From Pseudodesulfovibrio sediminis (GTDB lineage: Bacteria > Desulfobacterota > Desulfovibrionia > Desulfovibrionales > Desulfovibrionaceae): a stretch of DNA of 64,000 bases. Positions 8,484 to 17,624 of the stretch are shown piece after piece. Numbering within the stretch: position 1 is the stretch's first letter; each line of letters starts with the position of its first letter. Under the pieces are notes generated by a model. That model did not search any database. It was not told where the DNA came from and saw only the letters and a program-made list of their open reading frames with translations. The DNA is taken from positions 1,745,001 through 1,809,000 of the forward strand of contig NZ_AP024485.1 of NCBI RefSeq assembly GCF_020886695.1. The letters run 5' to 3'. A program made the translations under genes and the position numbers.

Positions 8484-9305
8484 ATGGCCAAGCGATATTC
8501 CCATTCCGAAGTGACCTTCCAGCGATGGCTGAGGGAAGGCCGTGGCAGCGGCAGGCAAGACAAGTATAAACCTTGGCTGACGATACGGGACCTCCCTTCC
8601 CAAGGTCGATCCCATCGTGTCTTCGGTCACAAGGCACTACGAACCCACCATCTCTTCTCGGATCTCGAACTTGCCGTCTTTCTTCTCTTGGAATGGCAAA
8701 AAGATGTTACCGAGATCAGAGAACAATTCCCGCTTCAAATAGAACTTACCCGCGAGATCGCCGAAACACTCGGCATCCCCCACCCGGCAATGTCCGGCGT
8801 GCCCCAGTACATGTCGTCGGATTTCCTCGTTGACACCTCCCGCCCCGATGAGCCCAGATTTGCCTTGCAGGCGAAATATTCCAGCGAGCTTCAAAAGCCT
8901 CGCGTGATTGAAAAGTTGGAGTTGGAGCGCAGATACTGGGAGCACAAGGGAGTCCCGTGGCGGCTTATCACGGAAAAAGAAATCCCGTCCACCGTGGTTG
9001 CCAACATCAAATGGCTCTACCCCGCTCAACGGGACGACATCTCTGAACTCGACCTCGCACTCAGGACGGACTTCTACAGTCATCATTTCGCCCAAAGCAA
9101 AGCGACCACGCTCATCGATCTGGCCAAGTCCCTGGATGTCGCATACACCCTATCCCCCGGTGAATCCCTGCGTGAAATCAGACAACTGCTGGCCTTGCGT
9201 TGTTTCCTCTTCGACATCCACATTGCCTACCGCAAGCTTGCGCCCATAGAGCTAATTGTCGCCGAAGATACAGCCATGCAGGAGATGCTCCATGTTCAGG
9301 GTTAA
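8484..9305 (+). CDS. tnsA: TnsA transposase subunit (5'-end nuclease)
   Basis: 273 residues, the same length as Tn7 TnsA. TnsA has a restriction-enzyme-like fold and cuts the 5' ends of the element, so that with TnsB it produces cut-and-paste movement. The family catalytic residues can be placed: Glu62 (in SDLELAVFL), Asp113 (SSDFLVD), Gln129 and Lys131 (ALQAKY), matching Glu63, Asp114, Gln130 and Lys132 of Tn7 TnsA with a one-residue offset. The N terminus begins MAKRYSHSEVTFQRWLREGRG. It overlaps tnsB by 14 bases. Its ribosome-binding site is inside a hairpin. Confidence 0.95.
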   Translation: MAKRYSHSEVTFQRWLREGRGSGRQDKYKPWLTIRDLPSQGRSHRVFGHKALRTHHLFSDLELAVFLLLEWQKDVTEIREQFPLQIELTREIAETLGIPHPAMSGVPQYMSSDFLVDTSRPDEPRFALQAKYSSELQKPRVIEKLELERRYWEHKGVPWRLITEKEIPSTVVANIKWLYPAQRDDISELDLALRTDFYSHHFAQSKATTLIDLAKSLDVAYTLSPGESLREIRQLLALRCFLFDIHIAYRKLAPIELIVAEDTAMQEMLHVQG

Positions 9306-11379
9306 TGAAGTCCTCAAATATGACGAGAGGCTATTCCGTGTCCTTTCGGTGCTCGGGACGCAGCTGGTTTGGATAGACATGGAAGCCCCCAATGCCTTCC
9401 CGTCATTGGTTAGTGCCGATGACCTGATGAATGCAATCGATGACGAGACCCTTTTCCGGGCGAAAGACCCATATGCGGAACTCGCCATGGAAATGCCCGA
9501 ACAAGGAAGCACCGCTCAAATCAAGCGGGACAATAATTATGCCTTGGTTCGGAGGGTTGCCGACGACCCTGAATACTATGACCGTAAAACACTAACCGTT
9601 CGAATTAAAGATGTCCTGGCCACCGGAAAAATCTCAAAACCTTACCTCTACAAATTGCTCCGAAGGTATTGGCAAAGAGGGCAAACTCCCAATGCCATGC
9701 TTCCAGATTACAAAAATTCCGGCGGGAAAGGTAAAAAGCGTTTAGCGCCCAACAAAAAACTCGGACGACCGCGTAAATTCACGCCCGGAATCGGGGCAAT
9801 CATTGATGCACAGTCTGAGCGCCTTTTTAGAATAGCCATCGACAAGTACCTGCTTAGAGACAAGGGTTGTAGCTTCCCCTATGCGCACAGGCGATTCAAA
9901 GACCTATACGAGCAGTACTTCCCGGACATTAAGGAATGGGAGATGCCGACACGCAGGCAGATGCAGCACTTTTATCAAAGAGAGTACCAATTACCCGAAA
10001 CGCTGAGGAAGCGGACAAGCAGCATTGAATACAACAAGGATGTCAGGCCGATGTCTTCTACAGCCAACGTGGATGCTCTCGGACCTGGCTCAAGATATGA
10101 AATTGATGCGACCATAGCCGACATTTACCTGGTTTCGGACAGCGACAGGCGAAATATAGTCGGGCGGCCAGTCGTCTACTTCGTCATCGACGTCTTTAGC
10201 CGCATGATCACCGGCCTCTATGTCGGGTTCGAAAATGCTTCCTACCCAGCAGCACTCCAGGCGCTCGTTATGTCCATGACCGACAAGATCCAGTTCTGCA
10301 AAGAATACGGTTTCGAGATCACGGAAGAAGAATGGCCCACTGTCGGATTGCCGGACGCCATATTGGCCGACAGGGGGGAATTGCTGGGACACCAGATCGA
10401 ATCGCTGGAAGCATGTTTTTCGGTCAGGATAGAAAACACACCTCCATATCGAGGTGACGCCAAAGGCATTGTCGAGCGGAACTTCCGGACGATCCAGGCC
10501 GAATTCAAACCATTTGCGCCCGGCGTTGTCGAGAAGACTCTCATAAAGAAGCGCGGTGGACGAGACTACCGGCTGGACGCCAAACTCACCGTACGAGATT
10601 TCAAGGAGATTATCATATCCTCCGTGCTAATGCATAACCTCTACGACGTGCTGGAGAAATACGACCGCGATTCCGATATGCCGGCAGATTTGGTCATGAC
10701 CCCGCTTTTGCTATGGAATTGGGGCATCCAAAACCGCACAGGTCGGCTGAGAACCGCCTCGGAAGAGGCAATCCGCATCAGCCTGATGCCGAGAACGAAA
10801 GCTACCGTATCCGAACTGGGAGTATCTGTCTTTGGCGTTCACTACACTTCTAGGGAAATCATCAAACACGGCTGGCTCCATAGGGCCAAGGGGGTGCGCA
10901 GACCGGTTGGATTGCAAGCGGCATACGATCCGTCTTCAGCCGACACAATCTACCTGTTCCCGTCACAAAACAGCGGTGATTACTGGCAGTGCAACTTGGC
11001 GCAACGTTCACGGGAATTTGCCGGGGCCTCCTTCTGGGATGTCTGGCAAATCAAGGATAAGCAGAAAAAAGTCACTGCCCAAAGTCGGTTAGAAATGGAA
11101 ACGCAAAAGCGAAAGCACGAACGCTTCATTGCGGGCAAAATCAAAGAAGCCGAGGAACGGGCTCCGGATACGGATGGCATGAACAATGCCAAGAGAATCG
11201 GCAGCATTCGCAGCAATAAGGAACAGGAGAAGCGACGGGAAAGAAGCCCCTTGATCAGCAAGTCGCCCCAACGGAACTCATCGACAGGTGCCAAAGTGAC
11301 ACCCCTCCATGGCAATGACATTGAAAGCGGCGAGTACCCCGACTTCATTGATGAACTTTTCGGAGACGAGGAGAACTAA
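9292..11379 (+). CDS. tnsB: TnsB transposase (DDE integrase family)
   Basis: 695 residues from the ATG at 9292 (AGGAG ten bases upstream); Tn7 TnsB has 702. It binds the repeated 17-bp end sites and performs 3'-end cutting and strand transfer. The retroviral-integrase-like core carries the acidic triad: Asp near residue 273 (RYEIDATIADIY), Asp near 360 (ILADRGELLG) and Glu near 396 (AKGIVERNFRTIQ). A Mu-type C-terminal beta-barrel region follows, and the lysine/arginine-rich tail beyond residue 580 probably contacts TnsC. It overlaps tnsA and abuts tnsC with no gap. Confidence 0.96.
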   Translation: MFRVNEVLKYDERLFRVLSVLGTQLVWIDMEAPNAFPSLVSADDLMNAIDDETLFRAKDPYAELAMEMPEQGSTAQIKRDNNYALVRRVADDPEYYDRKTLTVRIKDVLATGKISKPYLYKLLRRYWQRGQTPNAMLPDYKNSGGKGKKRLAPNKKLGRPRKFTPGIGAIIDAQSERLFRIAIDKYLLRDKGCSFPYAHRRFKDLYEQYFPDIKEWEMPTRRQMQHFYQREYQLPETLRKRTSSIEYNKDVRPMSSTANVDALGPGSRYEIDATIADIYLVSDSDRRNIVGRPVVYFVIDVFSRMITGLYVGFENASYPAALQALVMSMTDKIQFCKEYGFEITEEEWPTVGLPDAILADRGELLGHQIESLEACFSVRIENTPPYRGDAKGIVERNFRTIQAEFKPFAPGVVEKTLIKKRGGRDYRLDAKLTVRDFKEIIISSVLMHNLYDVLEKYDRDSDMPADLVMTPLLLWNWGIQNRTGRLRTASEEAIRISLMPRTKATVSELGVSVFGVHYTSREIIKHGWLHRAKGVRRPVGLQAAYDPSSADTIYLFPSQNSGDYWQCNLAQRSREFAGASFWDVWQIKDKQKKVTAQSRLEMETQKRKHERFIAGKIKEAEERAPDTDGMNNAKRIGSIRSNKEQEKRRERSPLISKSPQRNSSTGAKVTPLHGNDIESGEYPDFIDELFGDEEN

Positions 11380-13041
11380 ATGGCACTCCCACTTAACATG
11401 GTAAAAGCGGTATATCAGGAATCGGCTATCGCTCAATATCGAGGAAATCCTTTTATCGAGGCCCTGCCGCCGACTCTTTCCTTGAAGCAGGTCAGGGCTG
11501 GCCTGACCGGTTCTGTCCAGTATGACCTCAAAGACATTTTTGCTGAAGGGCGAGACAGAGCGCATATGATTGCCTCGTTGCTCGATGATTTCTTTCAGCC
11601 GCTCGCTCTGCATGTACAACTCGAAGCGAAGTTATCAATAATGATAAGAAAGGGATACGTTGGAAGAAACCTAGAAGACGGTTCGCTCAATGCCCATATG
11701 CAAAACGGGTATGAGCGCATTATGACCGGCGACCTAGACGTCTTTCCTTTCCATCAGGTAAAATCAACGGCTTCGAGTTCGTTGCTGATCGGCTGCTCAG
11801 GAAGCGGAAAAAGCACATCGTTGGACAGAATCCTTTCGACGTATCCGCAAGTCATTTTCCATGAGAACCACAATTTTACCCAAGTCGTTCATCTCAAGGT
11901 GGATTGCCCGCACGACGGCTCTCTGAAAAGCCTGTGTATTCATTTCTTCAGAGCCTTGGACCGTGTTCTGCATACGGATTATGAGACCAAGTACGTCAAA
12001 AAAGGGCATGGGATCGAGACTCTTTTAGCCCAGATGAGCCAGGTGGCAAACGCGCATGCAATTGGAGTGCTCGTCATAGACGAAATCCAGCACCTCAGTC
12101 GAAAACGTTCCGGCGGCGTAGAGAAAATGCTCAATTTTTTCGTCACGCTTGTGAACACCATTGGCTTACCTGTCATATTTGTGGGAACGCCCAAGGCAAG
12201 ACCTATTTTTGAAAAGGATTTGCGTTCCGGCCGACGAGGCGCCGGCTTCGGTTCTCTTCTCTGGGAACCGATGAAGCCTCCAACTCAGATTATAGATTCT
12301 ACAACAGCCACGAGTAGGATAACCGAATGGAAAGCCTTTACGGACAAGTTGTGGACCTACCAATGGCTCCAGAAAAGGGATGAAGTGCTGACGGATGATG
12401 TTCGTGACTGTTGGTATGATTTGTCCCAGGGTGTTCTTGATATTGTCGTCAAATTGTTCGTCCTGGCCCAACTCAGGGCAATCGTGACGGGTGTAGAAAG
12501 GATTACGATCAACATCTTGAATAAAGTATATGAAGACGAATTAAAGCCGGTACACCCGATGCTGGCCGCCCTCCGATCCAGTGATCCTGAACGGATTGCG
12601 GAATTTTCGGACTTGATGGTCCCTGACATCGACAACAAATTGCTGACGCTTACAGCCGCCATAAAGCCACCGCCATCAATGGCCGCCACCTCTGATCCGT
12701 ACCAAGGGAATTCTAACGCCCTACGCCTACACAGCTTGCTGATAAGCATGGACTTTGACAGCGAAGTAATCGTTCCGCTCGTGAGAAGTGTTGTCGAAGA
12801 ACATCCGGACCTCACCACAAAGGATTTGGTATCAATAGCGCTGAAGTGGTATGAATCTGACAAAAGGCCTCAGAAGACAAGGCCGAAAACCAAGTCTGTC
12901 CCTCAAAAAGGCTGGCACACGTTGGAATCAGACGACTTACGATTCATGTACTCCCAAGCTGACAAGAAATCTCTTCATGCGCATTTAAGCAAAAACTCTG
13001 TAATATTCAATTTGGAGGACTGGCTGAACAAAACAGGGTAG
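11380..13041 (+). CDS. tnsC: TnsC AAA+ ATPase regulator of transposition
   Basis: 553 residues (Tn7 TnsC has 555). It is an AAA+ ATPase that links target selection by TnsD or TnsE to the TnsAB transposase and mediates target immunity. Walker A is GCSGSGKST near residue 138 and Walker B is VLVIDEIQHL near residue 231, followed by VGTPKARP, a sensor-like segment. The ATG directly follows the tnsB stop codon, and tnsD starts 4 bases after its own stop, so all are in one operon. Confidence 0.96.
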   Translation: MALPLNMVKAVYQESAIAQYRGNPFIEALPPTLSLKQVRAGLTGSVQYDLKDIFAEGRDRAHMIASLLDDFFQPLALHVQLEAKLSIMIRKGYVGRNLEDGSLNAHMQNGYERIMTGDLDVFPFHQVKSTASSSLLIGCSGSGKSTSLDRILSTYPQVIFHENHNFTQVVHLKVDCPHDGSLKSLCIHFFRALDRVLHTDYETKYVKKGHGIETLLAQMSQVANAHAIGVLVIDEIQHLSRKRSGGVEKMLNFFVTLVNTIGLPVIFVGTPKARPIFEKDLRSGRRGAGFGSLLWEPMKPPTQIIDSTTATSRITEWKAFTDKLWTYQWLQKRDEVLTDDVRDCWYDLSQGVLDIVVKLFVLAQLRAIVTGVERITINILNKVYEDELKPVHPMLAALRSSDPERIAEFSDLMVPDIDNKLLTLTAAIKPPPSMAATSDPYQGNSNALRLHSLLISMDFDSEVIVPLVRSVVEEHPDLTTKDLVSIALKWYESDKRPQKTRPKTKSVPQKGWHTLESDDLRFMYSQADKKSLHAHLSKNSVIFNLEDWLNKTG

Positions 13042-13045
13042 CGAT

Positions 13046-14557
13046 ATGCTCAACTTCCCCGTGCCGTATCCGGACGAACTCCTCTATAGCGTTGTGGCAC
13101 GGGCAGGAGTCCATTTCGGAATAACAAGCCCCAAGCAGCTTCTTGATACAATCTTCGGTGATAGAAAAGTCGTGGCCACGGTTGATCTGCCCTCCCACAT
13201 AGATGCTATCTCCAAACAGTACCCGGATTCATTGGGATTTACTGCTAACACGTTGATTTATAAGCACACCTTTTTCCCGCTTTACGCTCCCTTCATACCG
13301 GAAGAAAGAAGACTCGCAACTCTTGATTGGATGACATACCGGGCCAAAGGGGCCGTTCATGTCGGATTGGGAATTACGACGTCTCGGATTCGCCAGCCGG
13401 AGTACCTCCGGGTATGCCCCCAATGTCTAGAAGAGCAACTCTCAGAGCATGGAGAGCTCTACTGGCTACGTCAATGGCAGGTTCCGGGTTGCAGCCATTG
13501 TCTCAAGCACGGCGACCTGTGCGATACACAGTACAGACTGCATAATTACCACAGACATGCCTATGTGGCCCTAACCCCAACCATGATGTGCTTACCATCC
13601 AACTCGAACAGTCCTCCCAATGGGAAACGAATAGAGAGGCGAGTGAAAGAACTTCTTAATCTGCCGCCTGCACGATCGCCCAGCCTTGAGCAATGGAGCC
13701 TCTTTTACAAACAAACTGCTCATGCAGCCGACATCACCAGAAAAAGCAAAGTCATCTACGATCTCCTCAAGCACAAAGTCCTCTCTTCCTGGACATCCCA
13801 ACACCTTGCCCAATTAGGTATTCCCATCACCGACAACAAGTCCAACTGGTTACGCCTTTTCATGCGAAAACACAGGAAGTCACACAGCTTCCTGCAACAC
13901 ATCGTAATCTTGGAAACACTGCTGGGAGCGGAGTGGAATTTTAAAGATGTGATTTCTCAAGCTCGAAAGCAAATCGCCCAAAACCTTCCGGTGGCCTATT
14001 TCCCATCGAAGAACATTTCGCAATCTGTTTTGCATGCCAAACGAAAGGCATGGCTTGAGATGGTTAAAGGACAAGGAACCAGGAAATCCCGAAAAACAGG
14101 AGGCGATTCAGTCTACACCTGGCTTTACAGAAATGATCGAAACTGGCTAAATGCCATCAACAATAAATATAGAAGAACAACACGTTCGGAGAACCGACGA
14201 GTCGATTGGAATGAGCGTGACAGGTTAATTCTTGAGCGCCTCAAGGCGATAAAGCGTGAGCATGCCAATATACTGGAAGGTCCGCGTCGGAGCTCAAGTT
14301 GGTACCTGGCTCAATCCGGGTGCCGACATCTTTCTCGCAAGCTCGGGAAAATGCCGCTCTCGGCTGCTTTTTTGAAAGGCAACAGCGAAGATGTTGCCAG
14401 TTGCCAAATAAGGAGAGTCATTCGAGCCATGGTAAACTATGACTCACATTTAGGAGAAATTCCCTATTGGGAATTGCTACGGTTATCCGGCCTGAGCGAA
14501 CAAAGGATGTATGAGCGGACCAGACAATTCCTGCACTACCTCGGATGGGCGAAATGA
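13046..14557 (+). CDS. tnsD: TnsD/TniQ target-site selector
   Basis: 503 residues (Tn7 TnsD has 508). The N-terminal TniQ domain shows YPDELLYSVVARAGVHFG and the CPQCLEEQ...CSHCLKHGDLC zinc-finger cysteines and histidines near residues 124-155. The long C-terminal part is basic with several helix-turn-helix-like stretches (WYLAQSGCRHLSRKLGKMPL, YWELLRLSGLSEQRMYERTR). In Tn7, TnsD binds the 3' end of glmS and recruits TnsC. The element lies just after a glmS-like gene, which fits. The target contact is inferred, not visible. Confidence 0.93.
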   Translation: MLNFPVPYPDELLYSVVARAGVHFGITSPKQLLDTIFGDRKVVATVDLPSHIDAISKQYPDSLGFTANTLIYKHTFFPLYAPFIPEERRLATLDWMTYRAKGAVHVGLGITTSRIRQPEYLRVCPQCLEEQLSEHGELYWLRQWQVPGCSHCLKHGDLCDTQYRLHNYHRHAYVALTPTMMCLPSNSNSPPNGKRIERRVKELLNLPPARSPSLEQWSLFYKQTAHAADITRKSKVIYDLLKHKVLSSWTSQHLAQLGIPITDNKSNWLRLFMRKHRKSHSFLQHIVILETLLGAEWNFKDVISQARKQIAQNLPVAYFPSKNISQSVLHAKRKAWLEMVKGQGTRKSRKTGGDSVYTWLYRNDRNWLNAINNKYRRTTRSENRRVDWNERDRLILERLKAIKREHANILEGPRRSSSWYLAQSGCRHLSRKLGKMPLSAAFLKGNSEDVASCQIRRVIRAMVNYDSHLGEIPYWELLRLSGLSEQRMYERTRQFLHYLGWAK

Positions 14558-16158
14558 ATGATTATCGATTCAAAAAATTTGATGACGATGTGAAAATTCT
14601 GGGGATTGGCTCATTGTTCAGACGGCATTCCGGAAACAAATGGAACGTCAATCTTCAACTCACTCCTAGGCAAGACAACAGCTACCTGAGCCTCTCCAAT
14701 GCCCCTATTCTCGCGAGAAGGCGCATAATTAATCCAACCACAGAATTCTCGAAGCCAGGGTACAACCAACGAATAAAGATCACAGATACGCGAAAGTGGC
14801 TCGTCAAAAGAATTGGAGAATGTCCAATCACAGGATTTCAGAAGAAGTTGGATGCTGGCCAGTTCTGTTTTGTTTTTGAAAACTATGACGGCAGGACAAT
14901 ATTCCTCCCGCAATTTGAGTTGGCTCGAACTCTGTTTTTTCACGGCAAGTATCTCTCCAAGACGGCAATCGAATCGGATTGTTTGAGAAGCGAGTTCGAC
15001 GTTTTCGTGGACCATACGCAAAATTGTGCGACCATTCGAGTCATGCCTTCTGCCGGTTATGCCGTATCTCATTTGAATGAGCCAAAATCGCAAAACTACC
15101 TGTCTTGGGTCCTGTTGGATGCTGATGCCCGTAAATCCTATGAAAGCATATGCAAATTCCAACGATTATACGGGAAGAATGCGCCAAGCTATCGAAGATG
15201 GACCTTCCAGTTCGAACCGCCACCCCTGGAAAATGTCTTCCTACAAGCCCATGGAGTGTTTGATAAAGAAGTGAACTGTTTTTTCGCTTGGGAGATTGAC
15301 GCCATCAGAGGCGTCCCCAATGCGATGCCGGAAGAAATATATATTGAGCATCCAAAATTTGAGCACTCCATTCCAGGAAGCGGACAAGTAGTCCATCCTG
15401 CCTGCAATGGCGAGACGTCTGCGCTAGTTATCCATGATGACATTGCCGCCAACGCCAATACCACTCCAATCCAAATGGAGGCCGACAGCGTAGCCGTCGT
15501 GTTCAAGAAGGCCTTCCACGTAAAGAGGGTAGCCTCCAAGGACAGAAAGAGGCCAACTTCAACTCAGGGAGACGAGAGTGGTAACAAAGTGATTTCGGTC
15601 AGCACGGAAGAAGGAATTGCCGATCACGGCCTGCCTTCGGCAGACTGGAACACCTTAAACGACGAAACAGATTACAGCCGGTTCTTCGAAAACAAATTTG
15701 AGTGCTTCCTGGACATGGTGCGAGTTCTTATCAGAACGTATGGATGCGTCTTTGTCGAAAAAAGGATTGTCCCGCTCCCCAAAGTGGGGAGGTGCAAGAA
15801 ACACCTGCTGTCAACAACCGGTGAAGCGAGAAGCATAGCAGAGGTTAGCCTGAGAGTTGGAGGCAGGATTGTGCACCTGCTCGAAGTAGACACTTCAGAT
15901 GCCGACAAAGCCATTTCCACTCAGGTTCTCGTAGTGAGGGATTTGAGAAGGTGGAAAGCAGACTTTGAGGTCTTGAAGCGAGAACTCATTCAAGATTCCC
16001 TCAACTGGCCAAAGAAGTATCTCTGTGACCTGTGTGGAAAGGAACGCCATTGTGGCGTCAATCATCCCCAGGCCCCCAAAGGAAGTAGAGGTGTCCTCGA
16101 CCCTGAATCTATCGCTGGCTGGGCTGCTAGGGTTTATGGGTGGATGCAATCTCTGTAG
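14554..16158 (+). CDS. tnsE: TnsE target selector for replicating and mobile DNA
   Basis: About 534 residues (Tn7 TnsE has 538). The ATG at 14554 overlaps the tnsD stop; an ATG at 14545 is the alternative. Several stretches match Tn7 TnsE as I remember it: PQFELARTLFF near residue 120, FQFEPPP near 225, VPLPKVGRCKKHL near 410, LLEVDTSDADKAISTQVL near 445, and the C-terminal SLNWPKKY...GVNHP. In Tn7 this protein directs insertion into lagging-strand DNA and conjugating plasmids through the sliding clamp. Its presence means the element probably has a horizontal-spread pathway as well as the glmS pathway. Confidence 0.93.
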   Translation: MNDYRFKKFDDDVKILGIGSLFRRHSGNKWNVNLQLTPRQDNSYLSLSNAPILARRRIINPTTEFSKPGYNQRIKITDTRKWLVKRIGECPITGFQKKLDAGQFCFVFENYDGRTIFLPQFELARTLFFHGKYLSKTAIESDCLRSEFDVFVDHTQNCATIRVMPSAGYAVSHLNEPKSQNYLSWVLLDADARKSYESICKFQRLYGKNAPSYRRWTFQFEPPPLENVFLQAHGVFDKEVNCFFAWEIDAIRGVPNAMPEEIYIEHPKFEHSIPGSGQVVHPACNGETSALVIHDDIAANANTTPIQMEADSVAVVFKKAFHVKRVASKDRKRPTSTQGDESGNKVISVSTEEGIADHGLPSADWNTLNDETDYSRFFENKFECFLDMVRVLIRTYGCVFVEKRIVPLPKVGRCKKHLLSTTGEARSIAEVSLRVGGRIVHLLEVDTSDADKAISTQVLVVRDLRRWKADFEVLKRELIQDSLNWPKKYLCDLCGKERHCGVNHPQAPKGSRGVLDPESIAGWAARVYGWMQSL

Positions 16159-16177
16159 AACACAGAGATTGTTTCTT
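16147..16177 (+). terminator. Terminator after tnsE
   Basis: CAATCTCTGT (16147-16156) and ACAGAGATTG (16162-16171) form a 10-bp stem with a 5-base loop, followed by TTTCTT. It overlaps the tnsE stop codon and separates the transposition operon from the cargo. Confidence 0.7.
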
Positions 16178-16243
16178 CATAAAATATTTATATGTTGTGA
16201 CAACAAAATCATATTTGTCTTCACTAAAAGTCGCATGATCTAA

Positions 16244-16604
16244 ATGGACAGACATACTCTTGAACAACGTAGCCGTAATATGGCCAACGTAAAAAACAAG
16301 GACACAAATCTTGAAAAAACGGTGCGCTCTTTACTGCATGCAGCAGGCTACCGTTTCCGACTCCACAGAAAGGACCTGCCAGGTTCACCAGACATAGTAT
16401 TGCCCAAATATAACACAGTTATCTTTGTGCACGGTTGTTATTGGCATCGTCACCAAGGATGCCGCTATGCATCAAAACAAACTGTTTTGGCTGGCAAAGT
16501 TTGATGCGAACGTAAAGCGTGATAAAAACGCAGAAAAAGCGCTTATAGAAACGGGATGGAAGGTTATAGTCGAGTGGGGATGCGAAACCCAAAAGCGTTA
16601 CTAA
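16244..16604 (+). pseudogene. vsr: Very short patch repair endonuclease (vsr), frameshifted
   Basis: The first 80 codons give a clear Vsr start: RSRNMANVKNKDTNLEKTVR, PGSPDIVLPKYNTVIFVHGC and WHRHQGCRYASK. The frame then stops at TGA 16502-16504. The next frame continues the protein: FWLAKFDANVKRDKNAEKAL and WKVIVEWGCETQKRY, ending with TAA at 16602-16604. A small deletion near 16480 explains both. Vsr nicks T:G mismatches produced by cytosine methylation and normally travels with a 5-methylcytosine methyltransferase. None is found here, so this is likely a leftover of an earlier cargo. Confidence 0.85.
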
Positions 16605-16803
16605 AACGGGGAGATCTCCAAAAGGGCCGGAAACTCTCATAGCGCCGGGCACTAAAAAGGGGAGACCTCCAGAAGTAATGGGATGGCCCCGTTCCTTACG
16701 TTTGAGCTTGCACTCAATGTACAAGCTTGGTGGCAGCCTAGGCTGACCCCGATGAAAAGCCAAAGAGCTCATCAAAGGGGCGGGTCCAGCCCATTACTTC
16801 TAT
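16605..16803. repeat. Non-coding spacer with a long inverted repeat
   Basis: The arms AGAAGTAATGGG (16671-16682) and CCCATTACTTCT (16790-16801) are perfectly complementary, and pairing continues imperfectly for about ten more bases (ATGGCCCCG against CGGGTCCAG). The enclosed stretch is about 107 bases. Just upstream GGGGAGATCTCC and GGGGAGACCTCC occur 45 bases apart. It could be a small non-autonomous element or the scar of one. No protein is encoded. Confidence 0.6.
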
Positions 16804-16832
16804 TTGACGATTCAAACAACATATTGTAACTT
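16804..16832 (+). promoter_or_regulatory. Candidate promoter of the biosynthetic cluster
   Basis: TTGACG (16804-16809), a 17-base gap and TAACTT (16827-16832), in an AT-rich stretch 58 bases before the first biosynthetic gene. The -35 match is good and the -10 match is weak. No other intergenic gap of promoter size occurs for many kilobases downstream, so much of the cluster may depend on it. Confidence 0.35.
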
Positions 16833-16889
16833 AATAAAATCACACAACGGGAACAACACATTGTTTTAACTGATCAAAATGGAGAACTC

Positions 16890-17612
16890 GTGCCACAAAT
16901 AGCTCTTGTAACTGGGGCAAGTAAAGGGATAGGGGCTGCGATTGCCATTAAACTTGCCGAAGATGGGTTCGATATCTGGTTAAATTATCGCAATGACACT
17001 TCAGGGGCGCAGGCCGTTTCCAGTCACATTACTAACATTGGACGCAAATGTACCCTGCTCCAATTTGATGTTAGCAACCCTGACGATGTTGAGGATTCGC
17101 TCGCTCCTATGCTCGACAAGGATATCCCGTTCGCTCTGGTTAACAATGCTGGGCTGACTCGTGACGGACTAATGATGCTCATGAGTTCCAAGGATTGGGA
17201 AAAAGTGCTCCAAGTGAACCTGACAGGGTTCTTCAACGTCACCAAGCCCGTGGTCACACGGATGCTGCGAAAACGGCAAGGACGTATTGTCAACGTGGCT
17301 TCAACTTCTGGCGAAACAGGAGTGCCGGGGCAAACAAATTACTCCGCGGCCAAGGCCGGTCTTATTGGCGCCACACGCTCATTGGCCCTTGAAGTTGCCA
17401 AACGGAATATTCTCGTCAACGCTGTGGCCCCCGGATTCATCCAAACATCCATGCTTGACGAACTCCCCTTGGAAGACATCATTCCACGTATTCCGCTGGG
17501 CCGAGTAGGCACCCCCCAAGAAGTAGCCAATGCTGTCTCTTTCCTTTGTTCGCCTATGGCAACGTACATCACTGGACAAACTCTTTCCATCAACGGTGGC
17601 ATCTACACCTAG
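16890..17612 (+). CDS. 3-oxoacyl-ACP reductase (FabG-type)
   Basis: 240 residues from a GTG preceded by GGAG. A short-chain dehydrogenase: nucleotide-binding TGASKGIGAAIA at residues 8-19, NNAG near 90, catalytic Ser in NVASTSGE and YSAAKAG (Tyr-Lys) near residue 153, and the C-terminal GQTLSINGG. It reduces the keto group of an ACP-bound intermediate with NADPH after each condensation. It is the first gene of the cluster, 13 bases before the first ketosynthase gene. In aryl-polyene systems one such reductase serves the iterative synthase. Confidence 0.92.
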   Translation: MPQIALVTGASKGIGAAIAIKLAEDGFDIWLNYRNDTSGAQAVSSHITNIGRKCTLLQFDVSNPDDVEDSLAPMLDKDIPFALVNNAGLTRDGLMMLMSSKDWEKVLQVNLTGFFNVTKPVVTRMLRKRQGRIVNVASTSGETGVPGQTNYSAAKAGLIGATRSLALEVAKRNILVNAVAPGFIQTSMLDELPLEDIIPRIPLGRVGTPQEVANAVSFLCSPMATYITGQTLSINGGIYT

Positions 17613-17624
17613 CCCGGAACACAT

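Noticed and set aside
8369-16158. Possibility of a CRISPR-associated transposon
   Set aside because: A full tnsABCDE set is present and no Cas6/7/8, Cas12k or repeat array is seen.
16671-16801. Group II intron or self-splicing RNA
   Set aside because: Only one long stem is visible; no domain V-like sequence or reverse transcriptase is present.
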